In this document: positions 23,336 through 32,072 of the stretch, in pieces | How the letters are laid out: each line of letters opens with the position of its first letter | How positions within the stretch are numbered: position 1 is the stretch's first letter | DNA from: Syntrophomonas sp. DTU018 | GTDB lineage: Bacteria; Bacillota; Syntrophomonadia; Syntrophomonadales; Syntrophomonadaceae | NCBI GenBank assembly: GCA_001513155.1 | Contig: LFSR01000055.1 | Location: 1 to 62,109, forward strand | Direction: 5' to 3' | DNA length: 62,109 bases | Notes under the pieces: generated by a model | Databases searched by the model: none | What the model saw: the letters and a program-made list of their open reading frames with translations, nothing else | What the model was told of the DNA's origin: nothing | Made by a program: the position numbers and the translations under genes

Positions 23336-23878
23336 ATGAGGCTAGACATCCGAGGTAAAAATTTGGAAGTAACTGAGGCACTCAAAGATTACACCACCAA
23401 GCGACTCTCCAAGCTGGAAAAGTACATTGATGATATGAAGGAGGCTCAGGTGGCTCTATCCGTCGAGGGTGAAGGACATAAGGTGGAGGTTACTATTCCC
23501 TTGAACGGAGTAATCCTGCGCGGTGAAGAAGCCAGCGAGGATATGTACTCCTCTATTGACCTGGTTGTGGAAAAACTGGAAAAGCAGATTGAAAAGTACA
23601 AGACCCGGTTGTACCGCAATAACCGCGGCGTGGGGCTGAAAAAAGCCTGGCTGGAAGAATCCAAACGGGACCTGGAATCCGATCAGGATGTGGAAAAATT
23701 CAAGATAGTGCGGACCAAGCGTTTTGCCCTGAAGCCTATGGATGAAGAGGAAGCCATCATGCAGATGAACCTCTTGGGACACACGTTCTTTGTATTCTTC
23801 AACTCCCGTTCGGAAGAGGTTAATGTGGTCTACCGGCGCAAAGATGGCAACTACGGGTTGATCGAACCCGAGTTCTGA
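23336..23878 (+). CDS. hpf: Long-form ribosome hibernation promoting factor (HPF)
   Basis: A 180-residue protein. The N-terminal ~105 residues form the S30AE/YfiA domain (MRLDIRGKNLEVTEALKDY, KLEKYIDDMKEAQVALSVEG). The C-terminal domain (KIVRTKRFALKPMDEEEAI, MNLLGHTFFVFFNS, VVYRRKDGNYGLIEPEF) makes it the long type that pairs 70S ribosomes into 100S dimers in stationary phase. aaaggag precedes ATG 23336. It lies between the flagellar genes and secA as does Bacillus yvyD. A sigma-28-like box upstream would tie ribosome hibernation to the motility programme. Confidence 0.94.
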   Translation: MRLDIRGKNLEVTEALKDYTTKRLSKLEKYIDDMKEAQVALSVEGEGHKVEVTIPLNGVILRGEEASEDMYSSIDLVVEKLEKQIEKYKTRLYRNNRGVGLKKAWLEESKRDLESDQDVEKFKIVRTKRFALKPMDEEEAIMQMNLLGHTFFVFFNSRSEEVNVVYRRKDGNYGLIEPEF

Positions 23879-23931
23879 TTGGTTGAAGCCTGGTTGCCAA
23901 AAGTGTTAAGATTAAAATTGCAAACTTATAT

Positions 23932-23957
23932 AAGAGGAACCTGATGGTTCCTCTTTT
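23932..23957 (+). terminator. Terminator between hpf and secA
   Basis: The perfect stem aagaggaacc (23932-23941)/ggttcctctt (23946-23955) has a tgat loop and a short T-run. Confidence 0.75.
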
Positions 23958-23977
23958 CCATGAGAGGTCGTGATCGG

Positions 23978-26467
23978 ATGATTAAGAGTTTAGTCAAGAA
24001 CTTGCTGGATGATAATGAAAGAGAAATAAAGCGCATGCGCAAAACCGTTGAGATAATCAATTCTCTTGAACCCCAGTTCCAAGCTCTTGCTCCGGAAGAT
24101 TTTCCCGCCAAAACCGAAGAATTCCGCCAGAGACTAAAGAATGGAGAGACTTTAAACGATATATTACCAGAGGCCTTTGCACTGGTTAGGGAAGCCTCCC
24201 GGCGAACCTTGGGCATGCGGCACTTTGACGTGCAGCTTATCGGCGGGATAACCCTCCATGAAGGACGCATCGCCGAGATGAAAACCGGGGAAGGAAAAAC
24301 CCTGGTGGCTACTCTGCCAGCTTATTTAAATGCTCTGGAAGGCAAAGGGGTGCATATTGTTACGGTTAACGACTATTTGGCCAGCCGTGACGCATCCTGG
24401 ATGGGGCCGATCTATGAGTATTGCGGTATGTCGGTAGGCCTGATCGTCCATGGCCTTAATTACATGGAACGAAAACAGGCCTATGCCTGTGACATAACCT
24501 ATGGAACCAACAATGAGTTCGGCTTTGACTACCTGCGTGACAATATGGTAGTCCGGGCTGAAAATATGGTGCAGCGGGATCTGCATTACGCCATAATTGA
24601 CGAAGTGGACTCCATCCTGATCGATGAAGCCCGTACTCCGCTGATTATTTCCGGGGAAGGGGATAAACCCACCGACTTATATTACCGGATCGCCAAGTTT
24701 GTTCCCCGCCTGGAAAAAGATGTGGACTACAAGGTGGATGAGAAAGCCCATGTGGTGACTTTGACTGAAGAAGGGGTCCGCAAGGTCGAAAGGTTCTTTG
24801 ACATTGACAATCTTTCTGAGAATATGGAAATTGCCCACCATGTAAACCAGGGCTTACGGGCACACTGCCTGATGAAAAGGGACCGGGATTACGTGGTCAA
24901 GGACGGTCAGGTTATTATCGTGGACGAGTTTACCGGCCGCCTTATGTTTGGGCGCCGTTACAGCGACGGTTTGCATCAGGCTATCGAGGCCAAGGAAGGG
25001 GTAAAGATTGAAAAGGAATCCCAGACTTTGGCCACCATTACTTTCCAAAACTACTTCCGTATGTACAAGAAATTGGCGGGTATGACCGGTACTGCCAAGA
25101 CGGAAGAAGAGGAATTCCGCAAGATTTACGGCATGGATGTGGTGGTGATCCCCACCAATAAGCCGATGATCCGCGTGGACCACCCGGATGTAATCTACCG
25201 TACGGAAATGGGCAAGTTTCAGGCTGTGGTGGAGGATATTGTGGAACGGTACCGCACCGGGCAGCCGGTGCTGGTGGGCACGATTTCCATTGAGAAATCG
25301 GAAATGCTCAGCAATATGCTGAAAAAAAGAGGTATTCCTCACCAGGTTCTGAATGCCAAGTATCATGAAAAGGAAGCCCAGATCATTGCCCAGGCCGGGC
25401 AGCGGGGCACGGTCACCATTGCCACCAACATGGCCGGGCGCGGTACGGATATTGTACTGGGAGAAGGCATAGCGGAGCTGGGCGGATTATATGTTTTAGG
25501 TACGGAACGTCACGAGGCGCGGCGCATTGATAACCAGCTGCGGGGTCGTTCCGGCCGTCAGGGAGATCCTGGAGAATCCCGTTTTTATGTATCTCTGGAA
25601 GATGACCTGATGCGGCTGTTTGGCTCAGCCAGCATCGAAGGTTTGATGGATAAACTGGGCATGAATGACGACATGCCCATCGAGAACAAGATGATCACCC
25701 GGGCTATTGAAAATGCCCAGAAGAAGGTGGAAAGCCGCAACTTCAACATCCGTAAAAATGTATTGGAATATGATGATGTAATAAATCAGCAGCGGGAAGT
25801 GATCTACGGAGAGCGCCGCAAAGTACTGTTTGGGCAGGACTTGAAACCTACCATCATCAGTATGATAGATGATGTCATTGATCAGGTAGTAGATAGCTTT
25901 GCCGGCGAAGTGAAATACTCCGATGACTGGGATCTGCCCGGACTTTTAACGTATATTGAGCGCAATATCCTGCCCAAGGTGGATTTTGCCGTTGATGACC
26001 TGAAGGGCATGACCCGGCACGATATGAAGGAGTTCCTGCGGGAACGGGCTTACCAGCTTTATGAAGAGCGGGAGGCCGAACTTGGTCCTGAGACTATGCG
26101 GGAACTGGAAAAGGCGTTGATGCTGAACATCATCGACCAGAAATGGATGGATCACATCGATGCCATGGACCAGCTGCGCAACGGCATTTCCCTGCGGGCC
26201 TACGGGCAAAAAGACCCGCTGATTGAATACAAATTTGAAGCTTATGATGCTTTTCAGTCTATGATTTACAGTATCAAGGAAGATGTGGTGCGCTACATTT
26301 TCCGGGTCAAGATGGTGCAGCAGCGGGAAGAGCGCAAAACCTTTGAAAATCAGGGCGACGAGGTAGAAAGGAAACCCATCCGCGTGGAGAAAAAAGTGGG
26401 TCGCAACGATCCCTGTCCATGCGGCAGCGGTAAAAAGTACAAGAAATGTTGTGGGAAAGGGGATTAA
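23978..26467 (+). CDS. secA: Preprotein translocase ATPase SecA
   Basis: An 829-residue motor that pushes unfolded proteins through SecYEG. Visible features are: Walker [19 protein letters not shown]-like [17 protein letters not shown]; the preprotein cross-linking region after ~220; [48 protein letters not shown]; and a C-terminal zinc tail, [20 protein letters not shown], which binds SecB or ribosomes. ATG 23978 is chosen as it begins the typical [13 protein letters not shown] 23960 overlaps the only ribosome-site-like gagagg. motA begins 3 bases after its stop. Confidence 0.97.
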   Translation: MIKSLVKNLLDDNEREIKRMRKTVEIINSLEPQFQALAPEDFPAKTEEFRQRLKNGETLNDILPEAFALVREASRRTLGMRHFDVQLIGGITLHEGRIAEMKTGEGKTLVATLPAYLNALEGKGVHIVTVNDYLASRDASWMGPIYEYCGMSVGLIVHGLNYMERKQAYACDITYGTNNEFGFDYLRDNMVVRAENMVQRDLHYAIIDEVDSILIDEARTPLIISGEGDKPTDLYYRIAKFVPRLEKDVDYKVDEKAHVVTLTEEGVRKVERFFDIDNLSENMEIAHHVNQGLRAHCLMKRDRDYVVKDGQVIIVDEFTGRLMFGRRYSDGLHQAIEAKEGVKIEKESQTLATITFQNYFRMYKKLAGMTGTAKTEEEEFRKIYGMDVVVIPTNKPMIRVDHPDVIYRTEMGKFQAVVEDIVERYRTGQPVLVGTISIEKSEMLSNMLKKRGIPHQVLNAKYHEKEAQIIAQAGQRGTVTIATNMAGRGTDIVLGEGIAELGGLYVLGTERHEARRIDNQLRGRSGRQGDPGESRFYVSLEDDLMRLFGSASIEGLMDKLGMNDDMPIENKMITRAIENAQKKVESRNFNIRKNVLEYDDVINQQREVIYGERRKVLFGQDLKPTIISMIDDVIDQVVDSFAGEVKYSDDWDLPGLLTYIERNILPKVDFAVDDLKGMTRHDMKEFLRERAYQLYEEREAELGPETMRELEKALMLNIIDQKWMDHIDAMDQLRNGISLRAYGQKDPLIEYKFEAYDAFQSMIYSIKEDVVRYIFRVKMVQQREERKTFENQGDEVERKPIRVEKKVGRNDPCPCGSGKKYKKCCGKGD

Positions 26468-26470
26468 TCA

Positions 26471-27259
26471 ATGGACCTTGCGACACTAATTGGCTTATTA
26501 ATTGGACTGGGAGGATTGATCGGAGGATTCCTGCTGGAGGGTGGACATGCCGGCATGCTTCTGGTGGGAACTGCAGCCATGATAGTGTTCGGAGGTACCT
26601 TTGGGGCTACTATTATCAGCTATCCCCTGGACAGTCTGAAAAAATTCCCCTATTTTCTTAAGCTTGTGTTTATTAACCAAACAATTGATTATATAGGAGC
26701 GGTGGAACAGCTGGTAAGAACCGCTGACAAAGCCCGCCGGGAAGGGTTATTGAGCTTGGAAGCTCAGCTGACGGAAATGGACAATGAGTTTATGGCCCGG
26801 GGACTGCAGTTGGTTATTGACGGTACTGATCCGGAACTGACCCGCAACATGCTGGAGATGGAAATTGAAGCCTTTGAGAAAAATGAACAGGTCGGCAGCG
26901 ATATCTTTATGACCATGGGCGGGTTGGCTCCCACCATGGGTATTATTGGTACGGTTATGGGATTGGTACATGTATTGAGCAATGTAAATGAGCCTGATAA
27001 ATTGGGTGGGGCTATTGCGGTAGCTTTTTTGGCCACCCTGTACGGTGTGGCTTCTGCCAATGTGCTGTGGATTCCCTTTGGCACCAAGTTAAGAATCAAG
27101 GCTGAGCGGCAGGTATTGCTGATGGAATTGATATTAGAAGGAATACTTTCCATTCAAGCCGGTGAAAATCCCCGGGTAATCCGCGAGAAGCTGATGACCT
27201 TCCTGCCTTCGGAATTAAAGGAAAGCCCTGCAGCCCAGGAAGAGCAGATGAGGATGTGA
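26471..27259 (+). CDS. motA: Flagellar motor stator protein MotA
   Basis: A 262-residue inner-membrane proton or sodium channel subunit. Four hydrophobic segments are visible (residues ~2-22, ~27-50, ~145-170 and ~178-200). The family signature GGLAPTMGIIGTVMGLVHVL precedes the third, and GGAIAVAFLATLYGVASANV forms the fourth. The cytoplasmic loop carries charged residues that contact FliG. It lies 3 bp after secA and 4 bp before motB, so a secA-motA-motB transcript is likely. Confidence 0.93.
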   Translation: MDLATLIGLLIGLGGLIGGFLLEGGHAGMLLVGTAAMIVFGGTFGATIISYPLDSLKKFPYFLKLVFINQTIDYIGAVEQLVRTADKARREGLLSLEAQLTEMDNEFMARGLQLVIDGTDPELTRNMLEMEIEAFEKNEQVGSDIFMTMGGLAPTMGIIGTVMGLVHVLSNVNEPDKLGGAIAVAFLATLYGVASANVLWIPFGTKLRIKAERQVLLMELILEGILSIQAGENPRVIREKLMTFLPSELKESPAAQEEQMRM

Positions 27260-27263
27260 TCAT

Positions 27264-28079
27264 TTGAACGGCTCTCGTCGCAACAATAAAAACAACAATG
27301 AAGAAAAGAAAGAAAATATGGACCGCTGGCTGGTAACTTATGCTGACTTGATCACCCTGTTGATGATTTTTTTCGTCCTCATGTATACCATGAGCCAGGT
27401 GGATGTCAAGAAGTATAAAGCGGTAGTAAACTCCATCAGTATCGTTTTAACCGGACAGGCCATATCAGTCCTGGATACCCAGGGTCCTTCCCTGGCAGAG
27501 GGCCTTTCCGGCCAGCAGATTCCTGAAGGAGAAGGAGAGATTCCCGCCAATCAGGGACAGCTGCAGGAGGTAAAGAATCTCATTCAGGAGTTTATAGAAA
27601 CCCAGGATCTGGAGTTAGGCAGCGGGGAGACTGGGGGTAAAACCACCAAACTGGGTGAATATATCGTGGTGTATGAGCAGGAAAGGGGCCTGGTAATCAG
27701 TTTTAAGGATACTCTGCTCTTTGCCAGCGGTTCTGATGAATTGACTCCCCAGGCTCGCAGCATTATCCGCCAGGTGGGGGAAGCCCTGAAAGACTTGCCC
27801 AACTATATCCGGGTGGAAGGACATACGGACAATTTGCCCATCCATACCGCCAGATTCCCATCCAATTGGGAACTGTCAGTATTACGGGCTTCCAATGTAG
27901 TTCACGTACTCCAGGATGAGGGCGGCATACCCCCGGATAGATTATCAATTATTGGCTATGGAGAATATCGCCCCCTGGTGCCTAATGAAGATGATCTGAG
28001 CCGGGCTATGAACCGGCGGGTTGATATAGTAATTCTGAAACAGAAATATGATTACTTCGAACCCCCAAGCATTGAGTAA
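27264..28079 (+). CDS. motB: Flagellar motor stator protein MotB
   Basis: A 271-residue stator anchor. After a polar N-terminus comes the plug/membrane helix MDRWLVTYADLITLLMIFF, in which the Asp in TYADLITLL is the ion-carrying residue. A linker of ~100 residues leads to an OmpA-like peptidoglycan-binding domain (VEGHTDNLPIHTARFPSNW, LSVLRASNVVHVL, IIGYGEYRPLVPNED, MNRRVDIVI). TTG 27264 is the only suitable start, with gatgaggat upstream. Ion type (H+ or Na+) is not decided. Confidence 0.92.
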   Translation: MNGSRRNNKNNNEEKKENMDRWLVTYADLITLLMIFFVLMYTMSQVDVKKYKAVVNSISIVLTGQAISVLDTQGPSLAEGLSGQQIPEGEGEIPANQGQLQEVKNLIQEFIETQDLELGSGETGGKTTKLGEYIVVYEQERGLVISFKDTLLFASGSDELTPQARSIIRQVGEALKDLPNYIRVEGHTDNLPIHTARFPSNWELSVLRASNVVHVLQDEGGIPPDRLSIIGYGEYRPLVPNEDDLSRAMNRRVDIVILKQKYDYFEPPSIE

Positions 28080-28100
28080 GCCTGCACAACCGGGGGTTTT
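28060..28100 (+). terminator. Probable terminator overlapping the motB stop
   Basis: aaccccc (28060-28066) pairs with gggggtt (28092-28098) across a 25-base loop that includes the stop codon, then tttta. Confidence 0.5.
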
Positions 28101-28165
28101 ATCTTGCATTCACCGGGGTATTCTGCTAATTTAATACCATGACATTTGTGGGAGGAGGGATTGTC

Positions 28166-29270
28166 ATGATTGAAAATCCAAGAGGCCTATGCCGGGATAT
28201 CGTTGACCGCCTCCGCGAATTGAGGGTTTCTCTTTGACATAGATGGTGCCAAGAAGGAAATTCAGGAACTGGAAGCCCGGGCTGCCCGGGAAAACTTTTG
28301 GGATGATCAGCAGGAAGCCCAGCGGGTGCTAAAGCGCATCAGTGAAATAAAAGAAGACGTAGAAGCCTTTGAAACCCTATATGACCAGGCCGTTTACCTG
28401 AATGACCTGCTGGATATGGCCGAACAGGAGGAAGAAGAAGAGCTTTACCGGCAAGTAGTAAGCGACCTGGAAGTGCTTTACAAGGAATTCCAGAAGTATG
28501 AAATGCTGATTTTGTTTTCCGGGGAGCACGATCGCAAAGATGCCATAGTTACCCTCCATGCGGGAGCAGGAGGTACCGAAGCCCAGGATTGGGTGGAAAT
28601 GCTTTTCAGGATGTATACTCGCTGGGCGGAGGACTCAGGCTATCAGGTAGAGATATTGGATTACCTGGCCGGGGACGAAGCCGGGATCAAAAGTGTTACC
28701 TTCCTGGTGAAGGGAGATTATGCCTACGGCAAGTTGAAATGCGAAGAAGGTGTGCACCGACTGATTCGCATTTCCCCCTTTGATGCTTCCGGCCGCCGGC
28801 ATACTTCCTTTGCTTCCCTGTCGGTTTTACCGGAAATCAGCGAAACCGTAGAGGTAAATATTGATCCGGACGACCTGCGGATTGACACCTTCCGATCCGG
28901 AGGAGCGGGCGGACAGCATGTTAACAAGACGGATTCTGCCGTACGCATAACTCATATACCCACCGGCATAGTGGTGCAGTGCCAGAATGAAAGATCCCAG
29001 CATGCCAATCGCCTGGCCGCCATGAAAATTTTGCAGGCCAAGCTCTACGAGTTAAAACAAAGGGAAATGGAAGAGAATCTGCAAAAGCTCAAGGGAGAGT
29101 ATAAGGAAATTGCCTGGGGCAGTCAGATTCGCACCTATACCTTGAACCCCTTTACTCTGGTCAAGGATCACCGCACCGGTTTGGAAGTAGGCAACGCCAA
29201 TGCTGTACTGGACGGTAACCTAGATGAATTCATAAGTGCCTGCCTGCGGAGCAAAAATAAGCTTGTGTAG
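28166..29270 (+). CDS. prfB: Peptide chain release factor 2, programmed +1 frameshift
   Basis: This encodes a 367-residue RF2 read in two frames. ATG 28166 (ggaggaggg upstream) opens a 23-codon frame, MIENPRGLCRDIVDRLRELR..., which ends at TGA 28235-28237. Slipping +1 at CTT TGA C continues as ...VSLDIDGAKKEIQELE to 29270. The SPF tripeptide (IRISPFDASGRR), which reads UGA/UAA, and the GGQ loop (SGGAGGQHVNKTDSAVRI) are intact. When RF2 is scarce, ribosomes pause at the UGA and shift, so the protein autoregulates. It is therefore not a pseudogene. The transketolase genes follow after 27 bp. Confidence 0.95.
28224..28238 (+). other. RF2 programmed frameshift site
   Basis: gagggtttctctttgac contains the Shine-Dalgarno-like aggg, the slippery CTT codon (28232-28234), the in-frame TGA (28235-28237) and the following C. 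This is the standard bacterial prfB recoding signal. Confidence 0.95.
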
Positions 29271-29297
29271 GTTTAGTTTGAGTCTGGAGGAAGAGAA

Positions 29298-30128
29298 GTG
29301 CGCCCAATCAACATAGACACCATAAGAATGGTGGAAGAGAAAGCCCGCCGCATCCGGGAAAACATTATTTCCATGCTGGGACAGGCCGGCTCCGGTCATA
29401 CCGGAGGGTCCCTGTCCGCTGCCGATATAGTAGCCTGCCTTTATTTCTGGGAAATGAACCTGGATCCCCAGCAGCCCCACTGGCCGGACCGGGATCGCTT
29501 CGTTCTCAGTAAGGGGCACGCAGCTCCGGTATTATACGCTGCCTTGGCGGAAAAAGGCTTTTTCCCGGAGGAATGGCTGCAAACCTTAAGAAAACTGGGC
29601 AGTCCCCTGCAGGGGCACCCGGATATGCGCAAACTGGCCGGGGTTGAAGCCTCCACCGGATCATTGGGACAGGGTATTTCCTGGGCGGTAGGTATGGCCC
29701 TGGCTGCCCGGCTGGATAAAAAATCCTATCGGGTTTATGCTCTCCTGGGAGATGGAGAACTTGAAGAAGGCATGGTATGGGAAGCCACCATGGCGGCGGC
29801 TCATTATAAACTGGACAACCTGGTATTGATTATTGATTACAACGGCCTGCAGATAGACGGACCTATCAGCGAGGTTATGTCTCCCGAACCTATAGGGGAA
29901 AAGTTTGCGGCTTTTGGCTGTCATGTGGTGGAAATTGACGGGCATAATATCGCTGAAATTATGGCTGCCTTAAATGCCGCCCGGCAGACCAAGGGATGCC
30001 CAACAGCCATAGTAGCCCGGACCACCAAGGGCAAAGGCTGCTCCTTCATGGAAAACCGGGTGGAATGGCACGGCGTAGCCCCAAAACCTGATGAGGTGGA
30101 GAGAGCACTGGCCGAACTGCGCAGTTGA
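29298..30128 (+). CDS. tktA: Transketolase, N-terminal subunit
   Basis: A 276-residue thiamine-diphosphate half of a split transketolase. Motifs are GQAGSGHTGGSLSAADIVAC, SKGHAAPVLYAAL, GSLGQGISWAVGMAL, GDGELEEGMVWEA (the GDG...N cofactor site, completed by LIIDYNGLQIDG) and TTKGKGCSFME. The C-terminal pyrimidine-binding half is encoded separately at 30373. Split transketolases are common in clostridia and archaea. GTG 29298 follows ggagga at 6-base spacing. The operon is interrupted by about 244 bp of repeat DNA before the second subunit. Confidence 0.93.
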   Translation: MRPINIDTIRMVEEKARRIRENIISMLGQAGSGHTGGSLSAADIVACLYFWEMNLDPQQPHWPDRDRFVLSKGHAAPVLYAALAEKGFFPEEWLQTLRKLGSPLQGHPDMRKLAGVEASTGSLGQGISWAVGMALAARLDKKSYRVYALLGDGELEEGMVWEATMAAAHYKLDNLVLIIDYNGLQIDGPISEVMSPEPIGEKFAAFGCHVVEIDGHNIAEIMAALNAARQTKGCPTAIVARTTKGKGCSFMENRVEWHGVAPKPDEVERALAELRS

Positions 30129-30142
30129 TAGGTTATCTTACG

Positions 30143-30205
30143 TGTCATTGCTGTGAAAATGACTGCGCTGTGTCATCGCGAGGAGCGCAGCGACGTGGCG
30201 ATCTC
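30143..30205. repeat. REP pair (84 bp unit with flank) between transketolase genes
   Basis: A tgtcattgctgtgaaaatg arm and a tcatcgcgaggagcgcagcg arm ending gatctc. With its flank to 30226 it is nearly identical to 62022-62105 at the end of the window. Confidence 0.8.
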
Positions 30206-30225
30206 AACCGGTAAGCCCGGCTGAT

Positions 30226-30320
30226 TGCAAGAGGGGACGGTTCTTTCTGTCATGTAGGATCCGTACTCCTTTTAGGTATAATTTGATAAGACATGACAGA
30301 AAGAACCGTCCCCTCTTGCA
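30226..30320. mobile_element. 95-bp element with perfect 30-bp inverted arms, inserted in a REP
   Basis: The left arm 30226-30255 and right arm 30291-30320 are exact reverse complements containing gaggggacggttctttctgt. The 35-base centre has no ORF. Left of it is a REP flank ending ctgatt; right of it the tail of a REP unit resumes (gcactttgtgcctcgcgatg to 30347). The structure fits a small non-autonomous element; arms of this ggggacggttcttt type are familiar from repeats in other clostridia. It could also act as a strong transcript hairpin between the two subunit genes. Confidence 0.6.
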
Positions 30321-30372
30321 TCGGGCACTTTGTGCCTCGCGATGACAGGACCAGAATTCAAGGGAGGAAACC

Positions 30373-31314
30373 ATGGAAAAACAGGCTACAAGAGATGCCT
30401 ATGGTAAAGCTCTGGCAGAGCTGGGCCGGACCTATGATAATGTGGTGGTTCTGGACGCGGACTTGTCCAAGTCCACCAAAACTGCGGATTTTGCCAAAGC
30501 ATTCCCGGAACGCTTTTTCAATGCCGGCATAGCCGAACAGAACATGATGGGCATGGCGGCAGGCCTGGCTGCTTGCGGCAAAGTGGTATTTGCCAGTTCT
30601 TTCGCCATTTTTGCTACCGGCCGGGCTTTTGAGCAGGTGCGCAACTCCATAGCCTATCCCCATTTAAATGTGAAAATATGCGCTACCCATGCCGGACTAA
30701 CCGTAGGCGAAGACGGCGGTTCCCACCAGGCGGTAGAGGATATTTCCTTGATGCGCAGCCTGCCCAATATGACCGTGGTGGTACCTGCTGACGGGGTATC
30801 GGTCAAGAAGATGCTGCACAATCTATATAAAATGGAAGGACCTGCCTATATGCGCCTGGGACGCCCGGCGGTACCCGTACTGTACAGGGAAGAGGATACT
30901 ATAGAAATAGGCAAGGGCAACCTGCTGCGGGATGGCAATGATGCGGCTATCATAGCCTGCGGGATTATGGTAGCCAAAGCATTGCAGGCGGCAGAGAAAC
31001 TGGCGGCCGAGGGTATTCTGGTGGCAGTGGCTGATATGCATACCATTAAACCTCTGGACCAGGAACTCGTAATAAAGTTAGCCCGCCAGACCGGAGCTCT
31101 GCTCACTGTGGAAGAGCACTCAATTATAGGAGGACTGGGCAGCGCAGTATGTGAAACGGTCAGCGAGCATTATCCCGTACCCGTTTTACGGATGGGCATT
31201 GCCGATGCTTTCGGCCAATCCGGGACACCGGATGATCTGCTGGAACACTATGGTTTGACAGTTGATGATATAGTTCGCAATATCCATAAATTACTTGAAA
31301 AACGCCCTCTCTAA
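30373..31314 (+). CDS. tktB: Transketolase, C-terminal subunit
   Basis: A 313-residue partner of the protein at 29298. It holds the pyrimidine-binding and C-terminal domains: VVVLDADLSKSTKTADFAK, GIAEQNMMGMAAGLAACGK (with the catalytic Glu of the cofactor site), THAGLTVGEDGGSHQAVED, and TVEEHSIIGGLGSAVCE in the C-terminal domain. Together the two subunits interconvert pentose- and hexose-phosphates. gggagg precedes ATG 30373. Confidence 0.93.
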   Translation: MEKQATRDAYGKALAELGRTYDNVVVLDADLSKSTKTADFAKAFPERFFNAGIAEQNMMGMAAGLAACGKVVFASSFAIFATGRAFEQVRNSIAYPHLNVKICATHAGLTVGEDGGSHQAVEDISLMRSLPNMTVVVPADGVSVKKMLHNLYKMEGPAYMRLGRPAVPVLYREEDTIEIGKGNLLRDGNDAAIIACGIMVAKALQAAEKLAAEGILVAVADMHTIKPLDQELVIKLARQTGALLTVEEHSIIGGLGSAVCETVSEHYPVPVLRMGIADAFGQSGTPDDLLEHYGLTVDDIVRNIHKLLEKRPL

Positions 31315-31340
31315 AGGAGGAATTTTAGGCTATTTTGTAG

Positions 31341-31365
31341 AACCACCAGTAATGGTGGTTTTTTT
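31341..31365 (+). terminator. Rho-independent terminator after transketolase
   Basis: The stem aaccacca (31341-31348)/tggtggtt (31353-31360), with a gtaa loop, is followed by a T-run to 31365. Confidence 0.92.
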
Positions 31366-31388
31366 GTGCCTTATTTTTGGAGGTAATC

Positions 31389-32072
31389 ATGCTAGTTCAA
31401 TTCTACAATGTCTCCAAGATTTACCCTAATGGTGTTAAAGCCTTAGATGACATTTCCCTGAAGATAGATCGCGGGGAATTCCTGTTCTTGATGGGCCCCA
31501 GCGGTGCCGGCAAATCAACCTTGATTAAGATGCTTTTTCGGGAAGAACTGCCTACGCGGGGTCAAATCTTTGTAGCATCCCGCAGTATCGTACGGATGAA
31601 ACGCAGCGAGGTTCCTTTGCTGCGGCGCAATATGGGTATAGTGTTTCAGGATTTTAAGCTTTTGGAAAACAAAACAGTAGCCGAGAATATAGCTTTTGCC
31701 ATGAAAGTGGTGGGAGCAAGCAATCGTGATATCAGACAACGGGTCCCCGAGGTCATTAACATGGTGGGGTTGAAAGGTAAGGAAAACTGCCTGCCTACCG
31801 AGTTATCCGGCGGGGAACAACAACGAGTGGGTATTGCCCGGGCTCTGGCTAACCAACCCCTTATGCTGATTGCTGATGAACCAACTGGTAATCTGGATAT
31901 GGAGACCTCACAAGAGATTATGGAACTGCTCTTTGATATAAATCGTAAGGGCACCACAGTTATAATGGCGACCCATGCCCGGGAACTGGTGAAGCAAGCG
32001 CATAAGCGTGTCATTATGCTGGAGCGCGGCCGGATAGTAAACGATACCCCCCATGGGGAGTCACTGGTATGA
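31389..32072 (+). CDS. ftsE: Cell-division ABC ATPase FtsE
   Basis: A 227-residue ABC ATPase. Features are Walker A GPSGAGKSTLIKMLFREE, Q-loop VFQDFKLLENKTVAENI, signature LSGGEQQRVGIARALANQP, Walker B LMLIADEPTGNLD and the His switch VIMATHARELV. With FtsX it forms a membrane complex that switches on peptidoglycan hydrolases during division or elongation. ATG 31389 (ttggagg upstream) is preferred. Its stop overlaps the ftsX start by 4 bp (ATGA). Confidence 0.96.
   Translation: MLVQFYNVSKIYPNGVKALDDISLKIDRGEFLFLMGPSGAGKSTLIKMLFREELPTRGQIFVASRSIVRMKRSEVPLLRRNMGIVFQDFKLLENKTVAENIAFAMKVVGASNRDIRQRVPEVINMVGLKGKENCLPTELSGGEQQRVGIARALANQPLMLIADEPTGNLDMETSQEIMELLFDINRKGTTVIMATHARELVKQAHKRVIMLERGRIVNDTPHGESLV

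Noticed and set aside
28166-28237. prfB as a frameshifted pseudogene
   Set aside because: The break falls exactly at the standard CTT-TGA-C recoding site with an upstream Shine-Dalgarno-like aggg, and the rest of RF2 is intact.
30293-30532. 79-residue + strand frame over the start of the second transketolase gene
   Set aside because: It begins in the inverted-repeat arm and overlaps the true subunit gene in another frame.
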